Assembly: GCA_934463345.1 (NCBI GenBank)
Contig: CAKSJL010000019.1
Coordinates: 1 to 24,311 of the forward strand
Source: an uncultured Oscillospiraceae bacterium
GTDB taxonomy: Bacteria > Bacillota > Clostridia > Oscillospirales > Ruminococcaceae
Length of the DNA stretch: 24,311 nucleotides
Reading direction: 5' to 3'
Positions 14,308 through 22,497 of this stretch are shown here, piece by piece (the stretch's first letter is position 1; each line of letters opens with the position of its first letter). The translations under genes and the position numbers were made by a program. The notes under the pieces were generated by a model. It had not been told where the DNA came from. It made no database searches and saw only the letters and a list, made by a program, of their open reading frames with translations.

Positions 14308-16182
14308 ATGTGTGGATTTGTCGGATTTACCAACAAGATTAATGACTCCAATCAGGTCCTGGAAAATATGATGAATAAGATTATTCACAGAGGACCGGAT
14401 TCCGGAGGAAAATATATAGATGAGGGAATAGCTCTGGGATTCCGCCGCCTGAGCATTATAGACCTGGCTCAGGGCGATCAGCCTATTCTCAATGAGGACG
14501 GCTCAAAAATACTACTTTTCAACGGGGAAATATATAATTTTCAGAGCATTCGTGAGAAGCTTGTCGCAGCAGGGCATGTTTTTAAAACCAAGACGGATTC
14601 CGAGGTACTGCTTCATGGCTATGAGGAATACGGAAAAAAACTTCTTGACATGCTCAGAGGAATGTTTGCATTTGTGATCTGGGATAAAAACACAAAGGAA
14701 CTTTTCGGCGCTCGTGACTTTTTTGGTATAAAGCCGCTTTACTATTCTCTTTCAGGAGAAAGTTTCCTTTTTGGTTCTGAAATAAAGAGTTTTCTGCCGC
14801 ATCCTCATTTTAAAAAGGAGCTTAACACAGCAGCCCTTGAAAATTATCTGACATTTCAGTATTCCCCTCAGCAGGAATGCTTTTTCAAAAATGTTTTCAA
14901 GCTTCCTCCGGCGCACTGTTTCACATACAAGGACGGAAAGCTTGATATTGAACGCTACTGGGAAATTAAATTTGACGCTGATGAAAAGCCGGATCTGAAT
15001 GAATGGGTAAACAGGATATCAGATACGTTCCATAATTCTGTGGAAGCTCATAAGATTGCCGACGTTGAGGTCGGAAGTTTCCTTTCAAGCGGCGTTGATT
15101 CAAGTTATGTTGCGGCAGTTGCCGATGTTGACAAGACTTTTACCGTTGGCTTCGGAAAGGACGAAAAGTACAACGAAATCGGATGGGCTAAAAACTTTTC
15201 AAAGGCTATCGGCAAGGAAAATACAAGCAAGGTCATATCTCCGGAGGAATACTGGGGAAGTATTGCAAAAATCCAGTATCATATGGATGAACCGCTTGCA
15301 GATCCTTCAGCTGTTGCGCTTTATTTTGTCTGTAACATCGCTTCACAGAAGCTGAAGGTTGTTCTTTCAGGCGAAGGCGCTGACGAAATTTTCGGCGGTT
15401 ATAATGTATACAGCGAGCCGGACGGAACATTTTATGACAAGCTGCCGAGAGGAGTTAAAAGAGGAATCGGACATATTGCTCAGAAGCTGCCAGCGCACAG
15501 GGGTGTTAACTTCTTTATAAGAAAAGGAAAAGATCTTGAAGAACGCTTCATAGGAAACGCTTATATGTTTACTCCGGAGGAAAGAAAGAAGCTTCTGAAA
15601 ATAAAAACTGACGCTCCTGACCCGACTGTTATTACAAAGCCGTTTTATGACAAGGTAAAGGATAAAGACGACGTTACAAAAATGCAGTATCTTGATCTTC
15701 ACATGTGGATGGCGGGAGATATACTTCTTAAAGCGGATAAAATGAGTATGGCAAATTCGCTTGAGCTTCGTGTTCCGTTCCTTGATAAGGAAATAATGGC
15801 TCTTGCCGAAAAAATACCAAGAAGATATCGTGTCACACACAAGGAAGTAACAGACGAGCATACAAGGTATATCACAAAGTATGCAATGCGTCTTGCTGCC
15901 AAAAAGGATACTCCTCCGCAGACGGCAAAGACTGCTGCAAAGAAAAAGCTCGGTTTTCCTGTTCCAATAAGAGTGTGGCTTAAAGAGGATAAATACTATA
16001 ATATTGTAAAGGATAAATTCACAGGAAAGGCTGCAAATCAGTTTTTCAACTGCGACCTCATCATGAAGCTTCTTGATGACCACAAAGCTGGAAAGGCTGA
16101 CAACAGCAGAAAGATCTGGACTATTTTCATTTTCCTTGTATGGTATGGAGTTTATTTTGAGGAAAGCGAGTTTGTAAAATAA
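14308..16182 (+). CDS. asnB: Asparagine synthase (glutamine-hydrolysing)
   Basis: A 624-residue AsnB, which uses ATP and ammonia released from glutamine to convert aspartate to asparagine. Cys2 after the removed Met is the glutaminase nucleophile (MCGFVGF), with HRGPDS, RLSIIDLAQGDQP and LLFNGEIYN of the class II amidotransferase domain (about 1-200). The synthetase domain (about 230-600) has the ATP-binding loop SSGVDSS near 260-266, VLSGEGADEIFGGY, and the helix LKADKMSMANSLELRVPFLDKE. The length is normal for the family. ATG 14308 has GGAGGG 8 nt before it, within a leader that may mask this site. The next gene (HD domain) follows by 44 nt, and a 7-bp hairpin AAATCTG/CAGATTT (16183-16199) without a T-tract lies between. 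Confidence 0.96.
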   Translation: MCGFVGFTNKINDSNQVLENMMNKIIHRGPDSGGKYIDEGIALGFRRLSIIDLAQGDQPILNEDGSKILLFNGEIYNFQSIREKLVAAGHVFKTKTDSEVLLHGYEEYGKKLLDMLRGMFAFVIWDKNTKELFGARDFFGIKPLYYSLSGESFLFGSEIKSFLPHPHFKKELNTAALENYLTFQYSPQQECFFKNVFKLPPAHCFTYKDGKLDIERYWEIKFDADEKPDLNEWVNRISDTFHNSVEAHKIADVEVGSFLSSGVDSSYVAAVADVDKTFTVGFGKDEKYNEIGWAKNFSKAIGKENTSKVISPEEYWGSIAKIQYHMDEPLADPSAVALYFVCNIASQKLKVVLSGEGADEIFGGYNVYSEPDGTFYDKLPRGVKRGIGHIAQKLPAHRGVNFFIRKGKDLEERFIGNAYMFTPEERKKLLKIKTDAPDPTVITKPFYDKVKDKDDVTKMQYLDLHMWMAGDILLKADKMSMANSLELRVPFLDKEIMALAEKIPRRYRVTHKEVTDEHTRYITKYAMRLAAKKDTPPQTAKTAAKKKLGFPVPIRVWLKEDKYYNIVKDKFTGKAANQFFNCDLIMKLLDDHKAGKADNSRKIWTIFIFLVWYGVYFEESEFVK

Positions 16183-16226
16183 AAATCTGCAACAGATTTC
16201 TGGAAAAGAGTGATATTTAATATAAA

Positions 16227-16895
16227 ATGGCGAGTGTTGTAACATACAAGTATATAAAGCAGAATCCGGATATAATGGAATATATCCGTCGTGCTGACAG
16301 CGCATTGGAGGCTCAGGGCTATACTGAGCATTCCTTTGCCCATGTTGAAATAGTTGCGCAGAACGCAAGTATGATACTGACAACGCTGGGCTATGATGAG
16401 CGGCAGGCGGAGCTTGCGAAAATTGCGGGTATAATGCACGATATCGGAAATGTTATAAACAGAATAGACCATGCTCAGAGCGGCGCTGTTATGGCTTTCC
16501 GTCTGCTTGACAATTTAAGTATGCCGGCAAACGAAATATGCTCAATAATTTCAGCAATAGGCAATCATGATGAATCGACCGCACAGCCTGTTGACGCAAT
16601 TTCAGCTGCGCTTATAATTGCCGATAAAACCGACGTGCGCAGGAGCAGAGTCAGAAACAATGATTTTCTGACGTTTGATATTCACGATCGTGTAAATTAC
16701 GCAGTTGAAAAGTCAGAGCTTTATTTCAGCGATGATAAAAAATCAATTATACTAAGTCTTAAAATTGACACTGATATCTCTCCTGTTATTGAATATTTTG
16801 AAATATTCCTTAACAGAATGCTGCTTTGTAAGCGTGCATGCACATATCTGGGAATTCAGTTCAAAATGATCGTAAACGGCTCTTCACTTTTATGA
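16227..16895 (+). CDS. HD-domain phosphohydrolase-like protein
   Basis: A 222-residue protein of the HD superfamily of metal-dependent phosphohydrolases. The expected ligands appear in order: His39 in HSFAHVE, His71-Asp72 in GIMHDIGN, His114 in GNHDES, and Asp133 in IADKTDVRR. Residues about 135-200 may form a small extra domain, and the C-terminus is short and hydrophobic (MIVNGSSLL). Such proteins act on nucleotides or cyclic dinucleotides or other phosphate esters; the substrate here cannot be told. The ribosome binding site is weak (AAAAGAGTGA well upstream of the ATG). Its TGA stop is inside a hairpin (16878-16901) and pyrB starts 25 nt later, so transcription is probably shared. Confidence 0.82.
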   Translation: MASVVTYKYIKQNPDIMEYIRRADSALEAQGYTEHSFAHVEIVAQNASMILTTLGYDERQAELAKIAGIMHDIGNVINRIDHAQSGAVMAFRLLDNLSMPANEICSIISAIGNHDESTAQPVDAISAALIIADKTDVRRSRVRNNDFLTFDIHDRVNYAVEKSELYFSDDKKSIILSLKIDTDISPVIEYFEIFLNRMLLCKRACTYLGIQFKMIVNGSSLL

Positions 16896-16901
16896 AGAGC
16901 C
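16878..16901 (+). promoter_or_regulatory. Hairpin overlapping the HD-gene stop codon, upstream of pyrB
   Basis: A perfect 9-bp stem, GGCTCTTCA (16878-16886) with TGAAGAGCC (16893-16901), has a 6-nt loop. The TGA stop of the upstream gene is the first triplet of the 3' arm. There is no T-tract, so it is not a standard terminator. A terminating ribosome would melt it, and the pyrB ribosome binding site AGGAGG (16910-16915) stands 8 nt beyond. Confidence 0.45.
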
Positions 16902-16920
16902 TGAAATTCAGGAGGTTAAA

Positions 16921-18003
16921 ATGATTTCGCAGTATCCGCATCTTATTGATCTGAACGATTATCCTGTTTCATGGTGGAACAAAATAATTAAGCTGGGACA
17001 TGATATAAAGCTCCATCCTCAGCGTTACACTCATGCCTGCGACGGCAAAATAATGGCGACTCTCTTTTATGAGCCGTCGACAAGGACGCAGATGTCATTT
17101 CAGTCTGCGATGATACGCTTGGGCGGCAGCATCATAGGCTTTGACAATCCGTCAACCTCGTCTGTTTCAAAGGGCGAAAGTCTTAAAGATACGACAAAGA
17201 TTGTCAGCAGTTATTCCGATATTCTTATAATACGTCATCCTCAGCCGGGAGCAGCAAAAGCAGCAGCTCTTACTGCTGACTGCTCAGTTGTCAATGCTGG
17301 TGACGGAGGACACCTTCACCCGACTCAGACTCTTACAGATCTTCTGACGCTGCATGAAGAAAAGGGCAGGCTTGACAATCTGAACATAGGACTTTGCGGT
17401 GATCTTGTCAACGGCAGAACAGTTCACTCTCTTTGCAAGGCTCTTTCGGCGTATTCCGGAAATACATTTGTGCTGATCTCAACTCCGAATCTCAGACTAC
17501 CATCCTACGTCAAGGATATAATAACAGCAAGCGGAAGCAGATATACCGAGGTTTCATCGCTTGACGAGGTTATAAATGATCTTGACATGCTCTACATGAC
17601 AAGGATACAGCGTGAAAGATTTGCCAGCGAAGAGGAATATCTTGCTGAGAAGGATACATATGTTCTTGATAAAAAGAAAATGAAAAAGGCAAGAAAAGAT
17701 ATGATCGTTATGCATCCAATGCCGAGAGTTGATGAGATTGCGGACGATATCGACGATGATGAAAGAGCAGTTTATTTCAAACAGGCTAAGTATGGAATGT
17801 ATGTAAGAATGGCGCTTATAATGACTCTTCTGGAGAGCAGCTCGCCTACAATGCTGTTAAGCGGAAGAGTAAGAAGCGGAGTCTGCTGTCAGAACCCAAA
17901 GTGTATTACAAACAATGAAAAATATCTTCCGAAATCATTTACCGGTGCCGGCGATACTCTTGAATGCGAATATTGCGATGAACGTATTCTGCTTGAACAC
18001 TGA
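16921..18003 (+). CDS. pyrB: Aspartate carbamoyltransferase with a C-terminal PyrI-like zinc domain
   Basis: A 360-residue protein. Residues 1-310 are an aspartate transcarbamoylase catalytic chain, joining carbamoyl phosphate and aspartate in pyrimidine synthesis: carbamoyl-phosphate motif YEPSTRTQMSF (50-60), mobile loop SVSKGESLKD (81-90), HPTQTLTD (133-140), and HPMPRVDEI (265-273). Beyond the usual end, residues 316-360 resemble the zinc-binding C-terminus of the regulatory chain PyrI: CQNPKCIT then CEYC, with spacing C323-x4-C328-x20-C349-x2-C352 (E. coli PyrI: C-x4-C, then C-x2-C). The allosteric nucleotide-binding half of PyrI is missing. The fusion may mediate trimer or oligomer contacts. 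ATG 16921 follows AGGAGG by 5 nt. No other pyr gene is adjacent; a corrinoid adenosyltransferase follows 3 nt later. Confidence 0.93.
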   Translation: MISQYPHLIDLNDYPVSWWNKIIKLGHDIKLHPQRYTHACDGKIMATLFYEPSTRTQMSFQSAMIRLGGSIIGFDNPSTSSVSKGESLKDTTKIVSSYSDILIIRHPQPGAAKAAALTADCSVVNAGDGGHLHPTQTLTDLLTLHEEKGRLDNLNIGLCGDLVNGRTVHSLCKALSAYSGNTFVLISTPNLRLPSYVKDIITASGSRYTEVSSLDEVINDLDMLYMTRIQRERFASEEEYLAEKDTYVLDKKKMKKARKDMIVMHPMPRVDEIADDIDDDERAVYFKQAKYGMYVRMALIMTLLESSSPTMLLSGRVRSGVCCQNPKCITNNEKYLPKSFTGAGDTLECEYCDERILLEH

Positions 18004-18006
18004 ACT

Positions 18007-18528
18007 ATGCAGTTTTTAAAGCATCTTTATTATGGCAACGGCAAGGGTAAGACAACGGCTGCGCTTGGACTTGCTTTAAGGGCTGCCGGAAGCGGAATGA
18101 GGGTTCATTTAGTACAGTTTCTTAAGGGTGGAGAAACAGGAGAGCTTGCAGCACTGGAGAAATTCGATAATATAACAGTAAGCAGATGTGACAGAAACTA
18201 TGGATTTTCGTTTAGAATGTCGGAAAATGACAAATCGGAAATAACTGAATGTCATAACAGTATCTTTACAGAAGCCATGAAACTTGCAAATAACGGTAAT
18301 ATTAATATGATAGTTCTTGATGAGATCGTTGATGCCTGGAATCTGGATTTAATTGACAGAAAGCTTGTAACAGATTTTATTTTACAGAAGCCAAAGGCAG
18401 AAATAGTTATGACTGGACATGAGCCTGAAAAGATTTTCATCGACGCTGCGGACTATGTCAGCGAAATAAAAGCAGTAAAGCATCCGTTTGAAAAGGGAAT
18501 AGGCGCAAGAAGGGGAATTGAGTACTGA
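18007..18528 (+). CDS. cobO: Cob(I)yrinic acid a,c-diamide adenosyltransferase (BtuR/CobO/CobA family)
   Basis: A 173-residue adenosyltransferase that attaches the 5'-deoxyadenosyl group of ATP to the cobalt of corrinoids, giving the coenzyme B12 form. The P-loop GNGKGKTTAALG is at 10-21, VHLVQFLKGG follows, and the C-terminus has VMTGHEPEKI and HPFEKGIGARRGIEY, all typical of CobA/CobO/BtuR. The ATG is 3 nt after the pyrB stop with no convincing ribosome binding site (the upstream bases read TTGAACACTGAACT), so expression probably depends on coupling to pyrB. No other cobalamin gene is present, so salvage of corrinoids is as likely as de novo synthesis. It is closed by the bidirectional terminator at 18599. 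Confidence 0.93.
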   Translation: MQFLKHLYYGNGKGKTTAALGLALRAAGSGMRVHLVQFLKGGETGELAALEKFDNITVSRCDRNYGFSFRMSENDKSEITECHNSIFTEAMKLANNGNINMIVLDEIVDAWNLDLIDRKLVTDFILQKPKAEIVMTGHEPEKIFIDAADYVSEIKAVKHPFEKGIGARRGIEY

Positions 18529-18598
18529 ACAACAATTCGCTAAAATACCTCAGCATAATCTGAAAATTCGGGGCGCATGCTGTTGTGTTATAAAAAAT

Positions 18599-18631
18599 AA
18601 AGACCGTCAGATTTTGTCCGACGGTCTTTTT
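18599..18631. terminator. Bidirectional intrinsic terminator between cobO and ackA
   Basis: A perfect 10-bp stem, AAAGACCGTC (18599-18608) with GACGGTCTTT (18620-18629), has an 11-nt loop. A T-run follows on the + strand (18627-18631), and on the - strand the stem is followed by TATTTTTTAT. It should serve both the + strand cobO transcript and the - strand ackA transcript. Confidence 0.93.
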
Positions 18632-18648
18632 GCTGTCTTAAAAACAGA

Positions 18649-19848
18649 TTATTTTGAAATAAGTGCAAGTGTATCTCTTGCAATAAGAAGCTCTTCATTT
18701 GTCGGGATAACCCATACCTCAACCTTTGAATCAGGAGTTGAGATTTTTGTGAGTGTTCCTCTTACTGTCTTGTTAAGCTCATGGTCAATTTTAATTCCGA
18801 GATAGTCAACGTTTGTGCAGACGCCGTCTCTTACTTCCCATGAATTTTCACCAATACCGCCTGTAAAGATAACAGCATCAAGTCCGTTCATAACAGCTGT
18901 ATATGAGCCTATGAACTTCTTGATTTCATATCTGAGCATATCAGCTGTAAGCTGTGCTTTTTCATCACCTTCGTGAATAGCGGCATAAATTTCCCTGTTG
19001 TCAGAGGAAACGTGTGAAACGCCCAGGAATCCGCACTGCTTATTGAGATAATTGCTCATCTGGTCAGGATCCATGTTGAGCTTCTTTTCAAGATATGTAA
19101 CTGCGGAAGCGTCAATAGCGCCGCATCTTGTACCCATGATTATACCGTCAAGAGGAGTAAATCCCATTGATGTATCAATTGACTTGCCGTTTTCAATAGC
19201 AGTAATTGAAGAACCGTTTCCGAGGTGGCATGAAACAACCTTGAGATCCTTTAAATCCTTGCCCATTGCCTTTGCAAGAGTCATTGAAACGAATCTGTGT
19301 GATGTGCCATGGAAACCATATTTTCTTACATGGTACTTTTCATAATCCTCGTAAGGAATACCGTACATATAAGCCTTTGGAGGCATTGTCTGATGGAATG
19401 CTGTATCAAATACAACAGCCTGCGGAACAGATGGGTCAAATACCTTTTTGCAGGCTCTGAGAGCGAGTGCATGAGCGTGATTGTGAACTGGTGCAAGCTC
19501 TGCAAGTTCGTCGATCTTGTCGATAACCTCATCTGTAACAAGTGTTGTTTCGCTGAATACCTCAGCACCCTGCACAATTCTGTGACCTACAGCGGAGATT
19601 TCGGACATGCTCTTTATAACGGAAGCTTCACTGTTGAGAAGAGTGTCAACAAGTTTTTCAAATGCTTCTGTATGAGTCGGGAAATTGCAGTCCTCGTCAA
19701 GCTTTCTGCCGTCAAATGTCTTGTGGGAAATGTGACCGTCAATACCAATTCTGTCACAATTGCCCTTTGCTATAACCTTTTCGTCATCCATATCAATGAG
19801 CTGATATTTAAGGGATGAGCTTCCTGCATTAACAACTAAAATTATCAT
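18649..19848 (-). CDS. ackA: Acetate kinase
   Basis: A 399-residue AckA, converting acetyl phosphate and ADP to acetate and ATP, a main energy-yielding step in fermenting Clostridia. The N-terminus ILVVNAGSSSLKYQLID has Asn7, Ser10 and Ser12, and VGHRIVQGAEVF carries the substrate Arg. AVFDTAFHQTMP holds the catalytic Asp, KYGFHGTSHRFV and LGNGSSITA are the phosphate loops, MGFTPLDGIIMGTRCGAID has the second Arg, and IPTNEELLIA the metal-binding Glu. ATG 19848 has AAAGGTCG about 9 nt upstream. It has its own promoter and terminator, so it is monocistronic; pta, its usual partner, is not in the window. Confidence 0.97.
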   Translation of the reverse strand: MIILVVNAGSSSLKYQLIDMDDEKVIAKGNCDRIGIDGHISHKTFDGRKLDEDCNFPTHTEAFEKLVDTLLNSEASVIKSMSEISAVGHRIVQGAEVFSETTLVTDEVIDKIDELAELAPVHNHAHALALRACKKVFDPSVPQAVVFDTAFHQTMPPKAYMYGIPYEDYEKYHVRKYGFHGTSHRFVSMTLAKAMGKDLKDLKVVSCHLGNGSSITAIENGKSIDTSMGFTPLDGIIMGTRCGAIDASAVTYLEKKLNMDPDQMSNYLNKQCGFLGVSHVSSDNREIYAAIHEGDEKAQLTADMLRYEIKKFIGSYTAVMNGLDAVIFTGGIGENSWEVRDGVCTNVDYLGIKIDHELNKTVRGTLTKISTPDSKVEVWVIPTNEELLIARDTLALISK

Positions 19849-19887
19849 TAATATACGACCTTTCTGAGAAAATTCTTACATAGTAAC

Positions 19888-19916
19888 ATTATATTACTTA
19901 TTTTTCAGAAAAGCAA
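19888..19916 (-). promoter_or_regulatory. Sigma-A promoter for ackA
   Basis: On the - strand, TTGCTT (19916-19911) and TATAAT (19893-19888) are 17 nt apart. The leader to the ATG at 19848 would be only about 35 nt. Confidence 0.8.
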
Positions 19917-19986
19917 GTATTTTTGAAAATTTCGACGTTACGATCAAACTTAACTACGATTTGCACAAATATGATTTTGGATTTAT

Positions 19987-20034
19987 GGCAATACCGCATA
20001 ATTATTATCATTTAGATACTGAACAGGTTCTCAT
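19987..20034 (-). repeat. Family B end next to a family A-like end
   Basis: GGCAATACCGCATAATTAT (19987-20005, + strand reading) is the clearest single copy of family B. On the - strand the same stretch reads GAGAACCTGTT ... ATAATTATGCGGTATTGCC, that is, a family A-like start and a family B end about 48 nt apart. It lies between the end of queF and the ackA promoter. No T-tract follows, so I cannot identify a clear terminator for the que operon. AACAGGT at the queF stop can pair with ACCTGTT in this element. Confidence 0.5.
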
Positions 20035-20062
20035 ATATTAATAATATTTCTTAAATTTACGT

Positions 20063-20551
20063 TTACCTGTTATCCACCTTTTCCGGGTACATATCATGAT
20101 TGAAAAGTCTGTTTTCCGCAAGCCTTTCCCACTTTGTTCCCGGTCTGCCGTAGTTGCAGTAAGGATCGATTGAAATGCCGCCTCTCGGAGTAAATTTGCC
20201 CCATACCTCAATGTATTTAGGGTCCATAAGTTTTATAAGATCCTTCATTATCTTGTTTACACAGTCCTCATGAAAGTCACCATGATTCCTGAAGCTGAAA
20301 AGATAAAGTTTGAGCGATTTGCTTTCAACCATTCTTACATCAGGAATGTATGAAATGTATATTGAAGCAAAATCAGGCTGCCCTGTTATAGGACAAAGGC
20401 TTGTAAATTCAGGACAATTGAATTTAACAAAATAATCATTCTCCTGGTGTTTATTTTCAAATACTTCAAGTACCTCCGGAGCGTAATCCTCCGGATACTT
20501 TGTATGCTGATTTCCAAGCAGCGTCAGATTTTCTTTCTCTCTTTTTTCCAT
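20063..20551 (-). CDS. queF: PreQ0 reductase (NADPH-dependent 7-cyano-7-deazaguanine reductase), short type
   Basis: A 162-residue QueF of the short, YkvM-like type, which reduces the nitrile of preQ0 to the amine preQ1 with two NADPH. Catalytic Cys53 is in [11 protein letters not shown], with Asp60 in the same block; ESKSLKLYL (76-84) is the substrate motif and His94 lies in GDFHED. ATG 20551 is chosen since AAAGGTGA stands a few bases before it. An in-frame ATG 11 codons upstream would overlap queC and has no such site. It is the last gene of the operon, 4 nt after queC. Confidence 0.95.
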   Translation of the reverse strand: MEKREKENLTLLGNQHTKYPEDYAPEVLEVFENKHQENDYFVKFNCPEFTSLCPITGQPDFASIYISYIPDVRMVESKSLKLYLFSFRNHGDFHEDCVNKIMKDLIKLMDPKYIEVWGKFTPRGGISIDPYCNYGRPGTKWERLAENRLFNHDMYPEKVDNR

Positions 20552-20555
20552 ATTT

Positions 20556-21236
20556 TCACCTTTCCGCCGGATCTTTGATTCCATTTAACTCAAAAGCCTT
20601 TGCTCTGTCTATACATGTTCCGCATTTTCCGCATGGCTTTTCTCCGCCTTCATAACAGCTCCATGTAAGCTCGTACGGAACGCCAAGCTCAAGTCCTTTT
20701 TTTACGACCTCTGCCTTTGTCATTCCTACAAACGGAGCTTCTATTTTAAGCTGTCTGCCGCTTCCCTCATATATTGCCGTATTCATTGCATTGTTGAAAA
20801 CCGATGAGCAGTCAGGATAGGCATTCCCTGCTGCGTCATCAGAATGTGCGCCGTAGTAAATAACGCTGCATTCTCTTGAAAGAGCAATGCTTGCGGCTGA
20901 CGACAGAAAAAGACCGTTTCTGAAAGGAACATAAGTCGAAACAGGTTTTCCGTCTGTTTTTTTCAGCTGTTCGGAATACGCTTCATGAGGTATTTCCTGA
21001 TCTGAGCCTTTCAGAAGTGAGCAGTCTGAAAACTGAAAAATCGTTGAAAGGTCAAGACTTATTCTTTCAACTCCGTAATGCCTTGCAACTGCGTCTGCGG
21101 CTTCAATTTCCTTGGTATGCTTCTGTCCGTAGGATATTGAAAGGGCGATAACATTTTCTTTTTCGTATTTTTCAATGGCAAGCCCAAGACAGGTTGTGCT
21201 GTCAACGCCGCCGCTGAATAAAACCATTGCTTTCAT
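20556..21236 (-). CDS. queC: 7-cyano-7-deazaguanine (preQ0) synthase
   Basis: A 226-residue QueC, which converts 7-carboxy-7-deazaguanine to preQ0 using ATP and ammonia. The ATP-pyrophosphatase loop FSGGVDST is at 7-14, [10 protein letters not shown] and [10 protein letters not shown] follow, and the C-terminal zinc site has Cys194, Cys202, Cys205 and Cys208 ([15 protein letters not shown]). The ATG at 21236 is 5 nt after the folE stop, with AAAGGAGT overlapping the end of folE, so translation is coupled. Confidence 0.96.
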   Translation of the reverse strand: MKAMVLFSGGVDSTTCLGLAIEKYEKENVIALSISYGQKHTKEIEAADAVARHYGVERISLDLSTIFQFSDCSLLKGSDQEIPHEAYSEQLKKTDGKPVSTYVPFRNGLFLSSAASIALSRECSVIYYGAHSDDAAGNAYPDCSSVFNNAMNTAIYEGSGRQLKIEAPFVGMTKAEVVKKGLELGVPYELTWSCYEGGEKPCGKCGTCIDRAKAFELNGIKDPAER

Positions 21237-21241
21237 TTTTA

Positions 21242-21826
21242 TTACTCCTTTACCTGCATGAGGAATTTTCTTTGCAGTTCAAAATCATTTTTAAAGCTTC
21301 CCCTGAATGTTGTGTATGATGTGGAGGACGAACCGTTTCTGATTCCTCTTGCCGTCATGCACGAATGCTTTCCGGTAATGTAAACGGCAGTATCCTCAGA
21401 GCCCGACGCCATTGACATTATTTCAGCAATGTCATTTCCAAGGCGTTCCTGGAGCTGAAGTCTTTTTGCCGCCATGTCAGCGATTCTTGCGATTTTTGAA
21501 AGACCGATAACCTTTCCGTTTGGGATATATGCAACAGAAACCTTCATGTCATACATGAGTGCGAGATGATGTTCACAGTAGGAGAAAACCTCAATATCCT
21601 TTACTACTACCATTTCGCTGCTGTCAGATTTTCTGTCTGCTTCAAAGGTTTTGTTAAACATTCCGGCAATCTGTTCGTTAGTATAGTTCATTCCTTCAAA
21701 GACCTCCTGATACATTCTTGCAACACGATCAGGAGTTTCCTTGAGTCCTTCACGCTCAGGATCGTCTCCGAGAGCTTCCAGTATGCCTTTTATATGAAAT
21801 TTTATTGCTTCACTGTCAATTGCCAT
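21242..21826 (-). CDS. folE: GTP cyclohydrolase I
   Basis: A 194-residue type I FolE, opening GTP to 7,8-dihydroneopterin triphosphate, the first step for both folate and queuosine. The zinc ligands are Cys84 and His87 in YCEHHLA and Cys156 in [18 protein letters not shown] (31-39) and [15 protein letters not shown] are family blocks. The last part ([16 protein letters not shown]) differs somewhat from the common ending but is in register. Its place between queE and queC argues that it mainly supplies the preQ1 pathway. The ATG is 3 nt after the queE stop, with GGGAG upstream. Confidence 0.95.
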   Translation of the reverse strand: MAIDSEAIKFHIKGILEALGDDPEREGLKETPDRVARMYQEVFEGMNYTNEQIAGMFNKTFEADRKSDSSEMVVVKDIEVFSYCEHHLALMYDMKVSVAYIPNGKVIGLSKIARIADMAAKRLQLQERLGNDIAEIMSMASGSEDTAVYITGKHSCMTARGIRNGSSSTSYTTFRGSFKNDFELQRKFLMQVKE

Positions 21827-21829
21827 TTT

Positions 21830-22495
21830 TCACACTCCCTTTTTATCAGGATCCCAGATGAACTTATGAAGCTGAAGCTGAAGATTAACATCGTTCATTT
21901 TATGTTCCAGCATGAATTCAACCATTTGTGCAGGATCAATTTTTCCGAATACCGGACTTAAATATACCGAACATCTTCCGGCAAGCTTTTTAGCTGTTAT
22001 TATTTCAAAAGCCTTGTTCAGGTCAGTCTTGTCGCCGCATACAAACTTAACAGTATCATTTTCAGTCAGAAGCTCATAGTTTTCCATTTCCATAAAGCGC
22101 TCCATACCGCTTGATGGAAGCTTGTAGTCGAGTGTGAATGACGGTGCAGGAATAATATCCCTTAGCGGCAGTATACTTGCTGAACCGTTTGTTTCTATTT
22201 CTACAGAAAGACCGTTCTGGCAGAGCAGCTCTGTAAATTCATATATTCCGTCCTGTATAAGCGGTTCGCCGCCTGTCAGCGTTACATTTTTTATGCCGGT
22301 GTTCTTAATATACATAAGTATTTCTTCAGCGGTCATATCATCAGCCGGACAGTCAGGAAAATTTGCCCAGAGCGTATCGCAGTAGGAGCAGCTAAGATTG
22401 CATTTCCTGAAACGTATGAAAACCGCCGGCTGTCCTGCCTTTTTTCCCTCGCCGTTTATACTTGTGAACTTTTCGGCAATATGATATTTATACAA
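21830..22495 (-). CDS. queE: 7-carboxy-7-deazaguanine synthase (radical SAM)
   Basis: A 221-residue radical SAM enzyme that rearranges 6-carboxytetrahydropterin to 7-carboxy-7-deazaguanine. The cluster motif is C32-x3-C36-x2-C39 (RKCNLSCSYCDT), the family start is FTSINGEGKKAGQPAVFIRF (10-29), and TLTGGEPL is the SAM-binding GGEP motif. The start is a TTG at 22495, 2 nt after the queD stop; its ribosome binding site (GAGGAGGG) is the last codons of queD, so the two are coupled. The later reading ends YLSPVFGKIDPAQ and LQLHKFIWDP, as in other QueE. Confidence 0.94.
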   Translation of the reverse strand: MYKYHIAEKFTSINGEGKKAGQPAVFIRFRKCNLSCSYCDTLWANFPDCPADDMTAEEILMYIKNTGIKNVTLTGGEPLIQDGIYEFTELLCQNGLSVEIETNGSASILPLRDIIPAPSFTLDYKLPSSGMERFMEMENYELLTENDTVKFVCGDKTDLNKAFEIITAKKLAGRCSVYLSPVFGKIDPAQMVEFMLEHKMNDVNLQLQLHKFIWDPDKKGV

Positions 22496-22497
22496 TA

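Noticed and set aside
15367..16383. Long open frame of 338 codons on the - strand opposite asnB
   Set aside because: It lies almost wholly opposite the clear asnB gene and its end region, has no ribosome binding site, and its translation (rich in Cys, Phe, Tyr, Ser and His) resembles no protein family.
19309..19818. 169-codon frame on the + strand opposite ackA
   Set aside because: It is antisense to a full-length, highly conserved acetate kinase, with Cys-rich, unstructured-looking translation and no ribosome binding site.
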